The position numbers and the translations under genes are program-made. DNA of 64,000 nucleotides from Phoenicimicrobium sp964438695. Its GTDB lineage: Bacteria > Atribacterota > Phoenicimicrobiia > Phoenicimicrobiales > Phoenicimicrobiaceae. Below are positions 1 through 8,039 of this stretch, in pieces. Each line of letters starts with the position of its first letter. Within the stretch, counting starts at the first letter, position 1. The notes below the pieces were generated by a model. That model saw only the letters and a list, made by a program, of their open reading frames with translations, did no database searches and was not told where the DNA came from. The stretch lies in the NCBI GenBank assembly GCA_964438695.1, contig CAYTKP010000002.1, forward strand, positions 6,442-70,441, written 5' to 3'.

Positions 1-24
1 TATTCCGCTTGCTAGTTTAAAACA

Positions 25-95
25 AATCCTAACAAAATTCTCAGAAAAAGTCTTATGTTGAACCATAACAAAACAGAAAAGATAATTTAAACAGA
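25..95 (+). repeat. degenerate copy of the leader element (fragment)
   Basis: A short stretch resembles the central part of the dispersed leader element: a CTAACAAAATTCTCAG-like 5' arm followed by the AAAAGT and AACAAAACAGAAAAG-like spacer found in full copies. The terminal hairpin is missing. It lies about 130 bases before trpS, farther from the gene than most copies. Assignment rests on visual similarity only. The rest of 96-227 is AT-rich with no clear structure apart from the trpS ribosome binding site. Confidence 0.35.
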
Positions 96-227
96 CTAAG
101 TTTTAAGTTTTAAACTATGGGTTTTTGCTTTTAACTTTATATCGGCAATTAAAAACTATAATTAATATAAGTAAATTAATAGAAAATATAGTTTAATAAT
201 AAAATTAAGGAAGGAGTATTTATTCAT

Positions 228-1214
228 ATGAAAGGAATAATTTTTAGTGGAATGCGTCCAACGGGGAAATTACATTTAGGAAATTACTTGGGAGCTTTAG
301 AAAATTGGGTAAAACTCCAGGAAGAATATAAATGTTTTTATGGAGTTGTCGATTTACACGCTCTAACTACCGGGTATAAACAAACTACAGAGTTAAAAGA
401 AAATATTAGAGAAATGCTTATAGATTGGTTTTCTGCTGGTGTTGATCCGGAAAAGAGTACTGTATTAATACAATCTTATGTACCAGAACACTCGGAATTA
501 CATCTGCTTTTTTCTATGATAACTCCGATGTCCTGGTTAGAAAGGAATCCAGTTTTGAAAGAACAAGTCCGTGATTTGGGATTGAAAGAGAATATTAATT
601 ATGGCCTTTTAGGATATCCAGTTTTAATGGCTTCAGATATTTTAATCTATAAATCAAATACCGTACCTGTTGGGGAAGATCAACTACACCATATAGAATT
701 AGCTAGGGAAATAGCCAGGAGATTTAATAATCTTTATGAAAATGTTTTTCCTCTACCCCAAGCAAAATTGACTAAAATACCCAGGGTTCCTGGAATTAAT
801 GGAAAAAGAATGAGCAAGAGCGTAGGGAATACTATATCGATTTCTGATTGTCCAAAGATAATTACTGAAAAGGTTAAATCAATGATAACTGATACTGAAA
901 AGATAAAATTAAATGACTTAGGGCATCCTGATGTTTGTGTTGTATTTACTTATCAGAAGATATTTAATCCAAATCAATATAAAGAAATTTCTACTGGGTG
1001 CAAATCGGGGAAATTAGGATGTGTAGAATGTAAAAAAATATTAGCCCAAATGTTAATAGATAAATTTGAAGTATTTAGAGAGAAAAGAAGATATTTTGAA
1101 AAAAAACCAGAAATACTTAGAGATATTGTTATAGAGGGGAGCAGAAAAGCAAGAGAAGTAGCTCAACAAACTCTCGAAGAAGCAAAAAGGGCTATGAAAA
1201 TTTATTATGAGTAG
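228..1214 (+). CDS. trpS: tryptophanyl-tRNA synthetase
   Basis: Cytoplasmic class I aminoacyl-tRNA synthetase that charges tRNA-Trp with tryptophan using ATP. The HIGH-type motif reads PTGKLHLGN at residues 11-19 and the KMSKS loop reads KRMSKS at 193-198; 328 residues is the usual length. Four cysteines, C237, C258, C265 and C268, lie in the C-terminal half. The last three have the C-x6-C-x2-C spacing known from the [4Fe-4S] enzyme of Thermotoga maritima, so an iron-sulfur cluster is likely (inference). A strong AAGGAAGGAG site precedes the ATG by 11 bases. The end overlaps scpA by 8 bases, which suggests cotranscription. Confidence 0.97.
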   Translation: MKGIIFSGMRPTGKLHLGNYLGALENWVKLQEEYKCFYGVVDLHALTTGYKQTTELKENIREMLIDWFSAGVDPEKSTVLIQSYVPEHSELHLLFSMITPMSWLERNPVLKEQVRDLGLKENINYGLLGYPVLMASDILIYKSNTVPVGEDQLHHIELAREIARRFNNLYENVFPLPQAKLTKIPRVPGINGKRMSKSVGNTISISDCPKIITEKVKSMITDTEKIKLNDLGHPDVCVVFTYQKIFNPNQYKEISTGCKSGKLGCVECKKILAQMLIDKFEVFREKRRYFEKKPEILRDIVIEGSRKAREVAQQTLEEAKRAMKIYYE

Positions 1215-1974
1215 TACAAATGCAAAATTCAAGATAAAATTTGAAAAATTTGAAGGTTCTTCCAATGAATTGGTAAGAAGCATAAAAGAAAATATTATAG
1301 ATATTAACTATGTACCTATTGTTGAAATATTAAATCATTTTTTGGAATTTCTTTCTAAGAATAGAGGTAATATTGATATAGATATTGCTAGTGAAACTAT
1401 CACTAATGCTGCAATAATATTAAAAATGAAATCTGAGCAACTTTTGCCCGATCTGAAAAATAAAAATGAGGTAGAAACCGATGAAGAGAAAGAAGATGAG
1501 CAAATTTTAGATAATAAGGATGTATATCTTAAGGAATATAATAAATATCAAAAAATAGTTAAATACTTAAATCAAAAAAAATACAACCAAGATGATATTT
1601 TTTTTCCTTTTGGTAAAAATAATGACGAAAAAATAGATATAGAAATCCAGGAGGTTGATTTAGCAGACCTTTTAAGTGCATTAGAGAAAATTTTAAAAAA
1701 TAAAAAGAAAGAAGAATTTGTTCCGATTAAAAGAAGAACTTTTACTGTAGCTACGAAGATGAATGAGATATTAGATATATTAAGGTATAATAAAGAAGGA
1801 ATATCATTCGACTATTTTATGGAAACTGCCCAAACAAAATTGGAAATTATTGTTATCTTTCTGGCTTTATTAGAACTTATATATTATAAAAAGATTGTGT
1901 GTCATCAAAATGGAAATTTTGGTAGAATTATATTTTACCTGAAAGGAGAGGATTTACATTCAAAGAAGAATTAA
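1207..1974 (+). CDS. scpA: segregation and condensation protein A (kleisin)
   Basis: Kleisin subunit that bridges the two heads of the SMC dimer and helps compact and segregate the chromosome. The N-terminal half (about residues 5-95) fits the kleisin helical domain that contacts the SMC neck. A charged, acidic linker follows at about 85-110, and the last 60 residues form a winged helix that binds the SMC cap. At 255 residues it is of normal length. The ATG sits inside the last codons of trpS. The partner scpB follows directly, and smc itself lies at 19673-23236. Confidence 0.93.
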   Translation: MSSTNAKFKIKFEKFEGSSNELVRSIKENIIDINYVPIVEILNHFLEFLSKNRGNIDIDIASETITNAAIILKMKSEQLLPDLKNKNEVETDEEKEDEQILDNKDVYLKEYNKYQKIVKYLNQKKYNQDDIFFPFGKNNDEKIDIEIQEVDLADLLSALEKILKNKKKEEFVPIKRRTFTVATKMNEILDILRYNKEGISFDYFMETAQTKLEIIVIFLALLELIYYKKIVCHQNGNFGRIIFYLKGEDLHSKKN

Positions 1975-2018
1975 AAAATCATTCTGAATGGAAAAATATA
2001 ATAGAATGTCTATTATTT

Positions 2019-2495
2019 GTGTCTGATAACCCTTTAACCATAGATAGAATTAAAGAGATTACTGGGCTTGAGAGGAAAAATATTAATCTATTGCTAAGGG
2101 AGTTAATATCAGATTACGAAAAATCTGATAAACCCTATAAAATATACGAGATCGCAAGGGGTTATAAATTAGGAACTAAGCCACAATATGCTAATTGGGT
2201 AAAAAAGATATCAGAAAACAAGAAAAGATATCAAATTTCTAAAGCTGCTTTAGAAACCTTAGCGATTATTGCTTACAATCAACCCGTTACTCGATTAGAA
2301 ATTGAAAAAATAAGAGGGGTAAACAGTTCGGGAGTATTGTTCAATTTATTAAAACATAAATTCATAAGAATAAGCGGAAGAAAGAAAGTTCCCGGTAATC
2401 CATTATTGTATAAAGTAACAGATCTATTTTTGCTCCATTTTGGTTTAAAAAAACTTTCAGATCTTCCTAAATTAGATGAAATTGGAATTGATTAA
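2019..2495 (+). CDS. scpB: segregation and condensation protein B (start uncertain)
   Basis: Dimeric double winged-helix protein that binds ScpA and regulates the SMC complex. The second winged helix is clear: LAIIAYNQPVTRLEIEKIRG followed by the conserved turn with GVLFNLLKHK, RISGRKKVPGNP and a C-terminal LLHFGL. The listed GTG at 2019 is only the first canonical start in frame. The same frame continues upstream from 1926 and encodes IIECLLF, the conserved first helix of the family, but no ATG, GTG or TTG is available there. A good ribosome site (AGGAGAGG at 1944-1951) suggests that the true start is near 1956-1962. A non-canonical start or a sequence error are both possible. Confidence 0.85.
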   Translation: MSDNPLTIDRIKEITGLERKNINLLLRELISDYEKSDKPYKIYEIARGYKLGTKPQYANWVKKISENKKRYQISKAALETLAIIAYNQPVTRLEIEKIRGVNSSGVLFNLLKHKFIRISGRKKVPGNPLLYKVTDLFLLHFGLKKLSDLPKLDEIGID

Positions 2496-2496
2496 T

Positions 2497-3222
2497 ATGT
2501 ACGAAAGATTACATAAATATTTAGCAAGAGCAGGTATCGCTTCTCGAAGAAAATGCGAAGAACTTATCCTTCAGGGACTTGTAAGAGTAAATCATCAGAT
2601 TGTAACTAAATTGGGGACTAAAATAGACTCTCAGAAAGATATAATCGAAGTAAAGGGAAAGATAGTAAAAATACTAAATCATAAAAAACATATTTATATA
2701 TTATTATATAAACCAAAAGGATATTTAACCTCTTTATATGACCCTTATAATAGACCGACCATATTAGATCTCCTAAAGGGCGTTAATGAAAGGATCTATC
2801 CTGTTGGTCGTTTAGATTATAATTCAGAAGGCTTATTGCTTTTGACTAATGATGGTGAAATAACCTATGCACTGACTCATCCTTCAAAAAAAATAGAAAA
2901 AACTTATATTGCTAAGGTGAAAGGAGTTCCTTCTTTAAAAAAATTAAAATTATTATCCGAAGGAATAATGCTTGAAAATAATTATAAGATTTCCCCTTGT
3001 GAGATTCATTTAATAAAAATTATAAATGGAAATGCAGTTTTAAAAATAAAAATAAAAGAGGGGAAAAAAAGGCAGATAAGGAAAATGGGTGAGTATATTG
3101 GCCATCCTGTTTTAGAATTAAAGAGAATACAAATGGGCACAATTCGCTTAAGAGATTTAAAACCTGGAGAATATAGATATTTAAATAAACAGGAAATTGA
3201 AAATCTTAAGAAAATACTATAG
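2497..3222 (+). CDS. rluB: 23S rRNA pseudouridine synthase, RluB/RsuA family
   Basis: Pseudouridine synthase that modifies ribosomal RNA, most likely U2605 of 23S rRNA by analogy with the scpB-linked RluB of Bacillus; the exact target is an inference. An N-terminal S4 RNA-binding domain (YLARAGIASRRKCEELI, about residues 5-60) precedes the catalytic domain, whose signature VGRLDYNSEGLLLLTNDG holds the catalytic Asp. The end has the typical EGKKRQIRKM motif. I take the ATG at 2497, just after the scpB stop, because the protein then begins MYERLHKYLARAG as relatives do; an in-frame ATG at 2476 would overlap scpB. About 241 residues. Confidence 0.93.
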   Translation: MYERLHKYLARAGIASRRKCEELILQGLVRVNHQIVTKLGTKIDSQKDIIEVKGKIVKILNHKKHIYILLYKPKGYLTSLYDPYNRPTILDLLKGVNERIYPVGRLDYNSEGLLLLTNDGEITYALTHPSKKIEKTYIAKVKGVPSLKKLKLLSEGIMLENNYKISPCEIHLIKIINGNAVLKIKIKEGKKRQIRKMGEYIGHPVLELKRIQMGTIRLRDLKPGEYRYLNKQEIENLKKIL

Positions 3223-3593
3223 TAATCTATCAGTGTAATAGTATTGAGTAAGTGAAAAAGAACAAACGTGGAGCATATATATAGGAAAGAATAAGGCAGA
3301 ATTTAAAGGCCAAGATAAATCCGTATTTCGTATCTCGTGGATCATATCTCATGCAAAATATAGTTACAGGTAATATGTAATGAAGTGTAATAAGATTAAA
3401 TTTCAGAAATTATAAGACAGGTGCTTATTACAGGTTAATTATACACATTACATCTCTTGTTAGTTAATTAGATAACTGGTTTATGTTAATTTATTAACTA
3501 ACTAAGTAACTAATTATATAAATAAATATATAGGCTAATCGCTATATGCTCCACGATAACTTTATTCACTAACGAGTAATTTGGAGAGATTTT
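3223..3593. repeat. intergenic region with two short dispersed repeats
   Basis: A 371-base AT-rich gap between rluB and cmk without a convincing ORF. It holds a segment at 3323-3350 (GTATTTCGTATCTCGTG...) that recurs at 18688-18716. A second segment at 3387-3500 resembles 60111-60235 and is built around the inverted arms GTAATAAG (3387-3394) and CTTATTAC (3424-3431). A TTCACTAACGAGTAA-like motif at 3562-3583 recurs in other gaps. Tracts of TTAGTTA and TAACTAA near 3466-3520 are loosely palindromic. No promoter is clear. Confidence 0.5.
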
Positions 3594-4295
3594 ATGAAAA
3601 AAGATAATTTAATAATAGCTATAGATGGACCCTCAGCAGTTGGTAAGAGTACTCTTGGAAAATTAATTGCTAAAGAAATGGGATATTTGTATATAGACAC
3701 AGGAGCTATATATAGAGCAATAACTTGGAAGGCCTTAAAAAATAACCTTAATTTAAACAACGAAAAATTAATTCTAAATTTGGTTTCGAAGGTTAACATA
3801 TCTATAAAAAATACAAATAGAAATCTTGAAGAGAGTTTTCGGATTTTTGTTGATGGTAAGGATGTAACTGAAGAAATTCGTGAACCAAAGATTGATCAAA
3901 ATGTTTCCCAAATAGCAAAATTACCTAAAATTAGAAAACAGTTGATTGACCTGCAAAGAAAATTAGCCAAAAAGGGTAATATAATAATGGAAGGCAGAGA
4001 TATTGGCTCAATAATTTTACCTTATGCAGACATAAAGCTATTTTTTACTGCTTCGCAAGAAGAAAGAATCAGAAGAAGATATCAAGAACTTAAAAATAAA
4101 GGATATAAAATTAGTTATAAAGAAGTAAAAGAACAAATAATTCAACGAGACTTTATTGATAGCAACCGGGAATGTGCTCCTTTAACTAAAACAAAAGATG
4201 CTATTGTAATCGATTCAACAAAAAAAAATATTGAAGAAGTAAAAAACGATATTTTAAATATAATAAAAAAATACAAAGAAATAGGTGAACAATAA
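3594..4295 (+). CDS. cmk: cytidylate kinase
   Basis: Phosphorylates CMP and dCMP to the diphosphates with ATP in the cytoplasm, recycling pyrimidine nucleotides for RNA, DNA and CDP-diacylglycerol. The P-loop GPSAVGKSTLGK lies near residues 12-23, followed by YIDTGAIYRA, which contacts the CMP. GRDIG and the lid segment with DSNRECAPL are typical of the family. At 233 residues it is of standard size. The stop codon lies within the ribosome-site region of ispH, and the cmk-ispH order is common in Firmicutes. Confidence 0.96.
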   Translation: MKKDNLIIAIDGPSAVGKSTLGKLIAKEMGYLYIDTGAIYRAITWKALKNNLNLNNEKLILNLVSKVNISIKNTNRNLEESFRIFVDGKDVTEEIREPKIDQNVSQIAKLPKIRKQLIDLQRKLAKKGNIIMEGRDIGSIILPYADIKLFFTASQEERIRRRYQELKNKGYKISYKEVKEQIIQRDFIDSNRECAPLTKTKDAIVIDSTKKNIEEVKNDILNIIKKYKEIGEQ

Positions 4296-4296
4296 A

Positions 4297-5139
4297 TTGA
4301 AGATTATACTATCTAAGGAAATAGGATTTTGTTTTGGAGTAGAAAATTCCGTAAACATAGCTAAAAAGATTTTAAAGGAAAATAAAAAAAGAGTTTATAT
4401 GTTAGGTCCAATAATACATAACCCGCAAGTTATCGAAAATTTTAAAAAAGATGGAGTAAGGATTGTAGATAAAATAGAGGAGGTACCTGAAAAAAGTACT
4501 GTAATAACTAGAGCACATGGTGTTTCTCATTCAATATTACATCGAGCACTCGAAAAAAAATTATCTATAGTCGATACAACTTGTCCATATGTTAGAAAAG
4601 TACAGAAAATTGCAGAATATCTAAATAAAAATAACTACTTTGTAATCATATTCGGTGATAAAATGCATCCCGAAATATTAAGTCTTTTAGATATTATCAA
4701 TAATAATGCCTTAGTAGTTGATAATGTAGCCGAAATGAGGAAAATAAAATATCAGAAAAAAATTGGTTTTATTTCCCAAACTACTAAAAATATTTATAAT
4801 TTTCAGAAATTTTCTTCTAAATTGTTAGACAAAACAGAGGAATTAAGAATATTTAATACTATATGTAAAGCTACTACAGAAAGACAAAAGAGTGTTATTA
4901 AATTAGCAAAACGGGTAGATATAATGGTGGTAATTGGAGGAAGAAAAAGTGCTAATACTTCCCGCTTAGTGGAAATATGTCACCATCAGGGAGTAAAGAC
5001 ATACCATATTGAAACAAAAGACCAGATGAAATACGAATGGTTTCACCCTGAAGACAATATTGGGATTACCAGTGGTACCTCTACTCCTGAATGGGTAATT
5101 AATGAAGTTATAAATAAACTTAAAGAATGGCATAATTAA
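4297..5139 (+). CDS. ispH: 4-hydroxy-3-methylbut-2-enyl diphosphate reductase
   Basis: Last enzyme of the MEP isoprenoid pathway; a [4Fe-4S] protein that reduces HMBPP to IPP and DMAPP with electrons from ferredoxin or flavodoxin. The three cluster cysteines are visible in GFCFGV, DTTCPYVRK and NTICKATTERQ, and the substrate loop SANTSRL is present. I place the start at the TTG at 4297, giving MKIILSKEIGFCFGV like relatives, with AGGTG about nine bases upstream. A GTG at 4285 would overlap cmk and sit on that ribosome site. The last bases of its stop codon overlap the stop of rpmB on the other strand. Confidence 0.95.
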   Translation: MKIILSKEIGFCFGVENSVNIAKKILKENKKRVYMLGPIIHNPQVIENFKKDGVRIVDKIEEVPEKSTVITRAHGVSHSILHRALEKKLSIVDTTCPYVRKVQKIAEYLNKNNYFVIIFGDKMHPEILSLLDIINNNALVVDNVAEMRKIKYQKKIGFISQTTKNIYNFQKFSSKLLDKTEELRIFNTICKATTERQKSVIKLAKRVDIMVVIGGRKSANTSRLVEICHHQGVKTYHIETKDQMKYEWFHPEDNIGITSGTSTPEWVINEVINKLKEWHN

Positions 5140-5324
5140 ACAATTTTCTTTACTTTACCTGCTTTTAAGCAACTGGTGCAAACATTAATTCTCTTAACAG
5201 TATTATCAATAGATACTTTTACTTTTTGAATATTGGGTGACCATTTTCTATTAGTAACTTTATGGGAATGACTTATTTTATTACCAAATTGCGGTCCTTT
5301 ACCACAAATTTCACACTTAGCCAT
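5136..5324 (-). CDS. rpmB: 50S ribosomal protein L28 (zinc-binding form)
   Basis: Large-subunit ribosomal protein. The 62-residue product has the family N-terminus MAKCEICGK and the NRKWSPNIQKV segment. Two Cys pairs, CEIC at residues 4-7 and CTSC near 49-52, make it the C+ form expected to bind zinc. A CAGGAGGA ribosome site lies just upstream. It is one of only two minus-strand genes in the window. Its stop shares bases with the ispH stop, and no terminator hairpin separates these convergent genes. Confidence 0.96.
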   Translation of the reverse strand: MAKCEICGKGPQFGNKISHSHKVTNRKWSPNIQKVKVSIDNTVKRINVCTSCLKAGKVKKIV

Positions 5325-5369
5325 TTTATTTTATCCTCCTGTTTATTGCAAAAATAATCAACGTACAAT

Positions 5370-5399
5370 ATTTTAACATATTGTAGAGGGGCTTGGCAA
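5370..5399 (-). promoter_or_regulatory. candidate sigma-70-type promoter for rpmB
   Basis: On the minus strand TTGCCA (plus-strand 5394-5399) and TAAAAT (5370-5375) are separated by 18 bases, with a TG one base before the -10 (extended -10). The predicted transcription start is about 40 bases before the rpmB ATG. An inverted repeat, ACAATAT-6-ATATTGT, covers 5365-5384 and overlaps the -10. It could be an operator, but in AT-rich DNA it may be chance. Confidence 0.5.
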
Positions 5400-5479
5400 G
5401 TGATAATTTTAAGTTTATAATAAAAAATGTAGAATATATGTCACTTATTAAATAGTGTTTAAAAGAGGGAAGAACAAAA

Positions 5480-6037
5480 ATGATGAAAATTGTAGCGGGG
5501 AAAAATAAAGGAAATAAATTAAAATCACCTAAGGATTTATCCATTCGGCCTACTTCTCAAAAAGTAAGAGAAGCTTTATTTGATATTATTGGAAGATCTA
5601 TCGAAGATGCTTATTTTTTAGATTTGTTTGCAGGGACAGGAGCAGTAGGAATTGAAGCTTTAAGTAGAGGGGCAAAAAAAGCAATATTTATTGATAGAGA
5701 ACTAAAATGTATAGGTATTATAAAAGAAAATTTAGAAAGGACTAAAAATAGTCAAAATGCTGAAGTTTATAAGGGCAATTTTTTATCTGGCTTGAAATTA
5801 TTATCTAAAAAGAAATATCTCTTAGATTACATCTTTATTGATCCGCCTTATAACCTGGGTTTAGTTAACGTTTCTTTAACAGAGATATCAAAATTGCCTA
5901 TTTTAAAAGAAAGTAGTATAGTAATTGTACAGCATTATAAAAAAGAGGTAATTAAAGTTAATATAGATAATTTAAAATTGTTTAAACAAAAAAGTTATGG
6001 TGAGTGCCAATTATCTTTTTTTGCTATCGTAATTTAA
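5480..6037 (+). CDS. rsmD: 16S rRNA (guanine966-N2)-methyltransferase
   Basis: SAM-dependent methyltransferase of the small-subunit rRNA. The SAM-binding motif is LDLFAGTGAVGIEALSRGA at about residues 47-65, and the catalytic motif is DPPYNLG near residue 120, of the N-methylating DPPY type. The N-terminal IRPTSQKVREALFDII is characteristic of RsmD. At 185 residues it is standard. Two adjacent ATG codons (5480 and 5483) follow an AGAGGGAAG ribosome site. coaD lies next downstream, an arrangement conserved across many bacteria. Confidence 0.94.
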   Translation: MMKIVAGKNKGNKLKSPKDLSIRPTSQKVREALFDIIGRSIEDAYFLDLFAGTGAVGIEALSRGAKKAIFIDRELKCIGIIKENLERTKNSQNAEVYKGNFLSGLKLLSKKKYLLDYIFIDPPYNLGLVNVSLTEISKLPILKESSIVIVQHYKKEVIKVNIDNLKLFKQKSYGECQLSFFAIVI

Positions 6038-6082
6038 AAGAAATTACAATGGTAAAAAGTAAATTTTTATTAAAAATAACAT

Positions 6083-6183
6083 ATTCTAAGAGGGTTGACA
6101 GGAAAAGTTTATATAGAGCCAGATGAAATGGAAAAAAGATAGTAGAGAAATTCAGAGGAAATTTATCTCTCCTGACAATATTA
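6083..6183 (+). repeat. leader element copy before coaD (short form)
   Basis: Copy of the dispersed leader element that lacks the 5' and middle hairpins. The 5' arm GTTGACAGG pairs with CCTGACAAT at the 3' end, and the conserved spacer (AAAAGTTTATATAGAGCC...) lies between them. Unlike other copies, its 3' end is 128 bases from the coaD start. The rest of 6038-6311 is AT-rich with no other clear signal. Confidence 0.75.
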
Positions 6184-6311
6184 CATTTTTTTGGTATTTA
6201 ATACGCAATTCATCAAAACCTTTTATTCGGATCAATTAAAAAGGTGTAAAATATGCATTAGTCAATATAATTTAATTCTAAGATAAATAATATTTTTTAA
6301 AAGGAGGAAAA

Positions 6312-6791
6312 ATGAAGATAGCTGTTTACCCTGGTAGCTTTGATCCGGTTACTAATGGTCACCTCAATATTATCGAGAGGGCAATCAATATTTTTGAGGA
6401 GTTAATAGTTGCAGTGGCAGTTAATCCCAACAAATCAACTTTATTTTCTGTTCAAGAAAGAACACATATGATAAAAGAAGTTACTAAAAATTATAAAAAA
6501 GTAAAAGTACAAACATTTTCAGGTCTTTTAATTAATTTTATGAAAAAAAATAAAGCTAATGTTATCATTAGAGGGATGAGGGCTATCTCTGATTTTGAAC
6601 ATGAATCACAATTAGCCTTAATGAATAAAAATCTAGCTCCAGAAATAGAAACAATTTTTATGGTTACTTGTTCTAAATATGCTTATTTAAATTCCAGCAT
6701 TGTTAAAGAAATTGCCAGTTTAAACGGCTGTGTCACCCAATTAGTTCCAGAGATTGTGGAAAAGAAGTTACGAGAAAAACTCTTAATTTGA
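6312..6791 (+). CDS. coaD: phosphopantetheine adenylyltransferase
   Basis: Penultimate enzyme of coenzyme A synthesis: transfers AMP from ATP to 4'-phosphopantetheine. The nucleotidyltransferase HxGH motif is present in YPGSFDPVTNGHLNII (residues 5-20). IRGMRAISDFEHE and the ISS-like segment LNSSIVKEIA are typical. The 159-residue length is normal. An AAAAGGAGGAAAA ribosome site precedes the ATG. The product supports CoA-dependent steps nearby, including phosphotransacetylase and fatty acid synthesis, but this is a general housekeeping role. Confidence 0.97.
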   Translation: MKIAVYPGSFDPVTNGHLNIIERAINIFEELIVAVAVNPNKSTLFSVQERTHMIKEVTKNYKKVKVQTFSGLLINFMKKNKANVIIRGMRAISDFEHESQLALMNKNLAPEIETIFMVTCSKYAYLNSSIVKEIASLNGCVTQLVPEIVEKKLREKLLI

Positions 6792-6830
6792 AGCATTAAG
6801 ACTTTATAATTTGTTCAACCTTCTTTTAAT

Positions 6831-6980
6831 TATTTTACCCGTTTTAGGGGTGCAGGTTTTTACAAGAAATGGATTATAAAAAGTTTGTCAGTATCAGGAA
6901 TGGTATTGATTAAGACGAAAAGAAATGACAAAAGACATAGAATAGTTTCAGGGAAATTTATTCCCCTAAAATTATTATAT
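6831..6980 (+). repeat. leader element copy before ylbL
   Basis: Copy with the middle hairpin ACCC-GTTTTA-GGGGT (6837-6851), the AAGTTTGTCAG 5' arm, the GGAATGGTATTG box and the terminal hairpin AGGGAA-ATTTA-TTCCC. The terminal stem differs from the common GGGGAG/CTCCCC but stays paired. The 3' arm has decayed (CCTAAAATTAT). It ends 30 bases before the chosen ATG of ylbL. Confidence 0.8.
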
Positions 6981-7009
6981 ATCTATGCATCTAATAATTG
7001 CGAGAAATA

Positions 7010-8002
7010 ATGCTATATATTAAAAGATATTTTTTAATTATAATAGTTATAATTATAATTTTACTAAATATAATTCCCACTCCTTATTATCTTATTGCGC
7101 CTGGTGAGGCTATTAACCTGAGCCAAAGTATTATAGTTGAAAATGGAGAAAAAGATGCGCGGGGAAAATTTCTTCTAACTTCCACCATTTTATTACCAGC
7201 AAATTTATGGTTATGTATTTATAGTTTTTTTGATCCCAATATTGAATTAGAAAGCAAAGGGGACAAAATGCCTGAAGAAATGGATCAAGAAGAATATATG
7301 GATATTATGACCAGGATGATGGAAGAAAGTCAGTTGATTTCAAAAATAGTTGCTTTAAAAAAAGCCGGATATAATCCAGAATTGACTGGAAAGGGGGTGA
7401 TAGTTAATAGAATATTAGATAACAGCCCAGCAAAGGGTAAATTGGCGCCAGGTGATGTAATTATCAGGGTTAATGATCAACCTGTCTTTACCATAGAGGA
7501 ATTTTCAAAATCGGTGCAAGACTTAGAAACAAACCAATTTATTAAGATAACATTTCTAAGAAATAATTTTCCATACAATATAACAGTTCCTCTTATTAAA
7601 CTTCAAGATAATAATTATACTATAGAGAAATTAGGTATCGGTATTTATGCTACTACCAAGGACCTTCAATGTAAATTTCCCTTAAACGTAGAAATTAATT
7701 TAAATAAAGTAAAAGGACCTTCCGCAGGATTAATGATAGCTTTGGAAATACTAAATCAACTTACCGAAAATGATTTTAGTAGTGGCTTGGTAATTGCTGG
7801 TACAGGAAATTTAGGAATTGATGGAAAAATAACTAAAGTAGATGGAATAAAACAAAAAATTATTTCCGCGAAAAAACAAAAAGCTGATGTATTTATAGTT
7901 CCAAAAGAAAATTATTCAGAAGCTATTAGATATAGCAAGGATATAAAAGTGGTACCTGTAGAAAATTTTGATGAGGCAATAATGAAATTAATAAAGTTAT
8001 AA
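7010..8002 (+). CDS. ylbL: membrane-anchored PDZ-Lon serine protease, YlbL/SepM family
   Basis: Secreted-face membrane protease of the YlbL/SepM family. One N-terminal membrane segment (about residues 5-22, rich in Ile) is followed by an extracytoplasmic region, a PDZ domain at about 115-195 and a Lon-type protease domain. The Ser-Lys dyad is Ser238 in KGPSAGLMIALE and Lys281 in DGIKQKI. Relatives cleave signalling peptides or cell-wall regulators; the substrate here is unknown. I choose the ATG at 7010 over a TTG at 6998. It has the coaD-ylbL-ylbM neighbourhood of Bacillus, and converges with tmcAL. Confidence 0.9.
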   Translation: MLYIKRYFLIIIVIIIILLNIIPTPYYLIAPGEAINLSQSIIVENGEKDARGKFLLTSTILLPANLWLCIYSFFDPNIELESKGDKMPEEMDQEEYMDIMTRMMEESQLISKIVALKKAGYNPELTGKGVIVNRILDNSPAKGKLAPGDVIIRVNDQPVFTIEEFSKSVQDLETNQFIKITFLRNNFPYNITVPLIKLQDNNYTIEKLGIGIYATTKDLQCKFPLNVEINLNKVKGPSAGLMIALEILNQLTENDFSSGLVIAGTGNLGIDGKITKVDGIKQKIISAKKQKADVFIVPKENYSEAIRYSKDIKVVPVENFDEAIMKLIKL

Positions 8003-8039
8003 GATTGTCAGTGGAGTAAACTCCTCATTACAATCTTGT
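8001..8039 (-). repeat. short reverse-oriented leader-element hairpin in the 3' end of tmcAL
   Basis: Read on the minus strand this is ACAAGATTGT, a GGAG-TTTA-CTCC hairpin, then ACTGACAATCTT, the closing stem and terminal hairpin of the leader element without the interior. It encodes the last residues and the TGA stop of tmcAL and abuts the ylbL stop. AAGATTGT (8001-8008) and ACAATCTT (8030-8037) pair exactly, so it may also serve as a terminator-like hairpin between the convergent genes, although no T-run follows. Confidence 0.65.
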
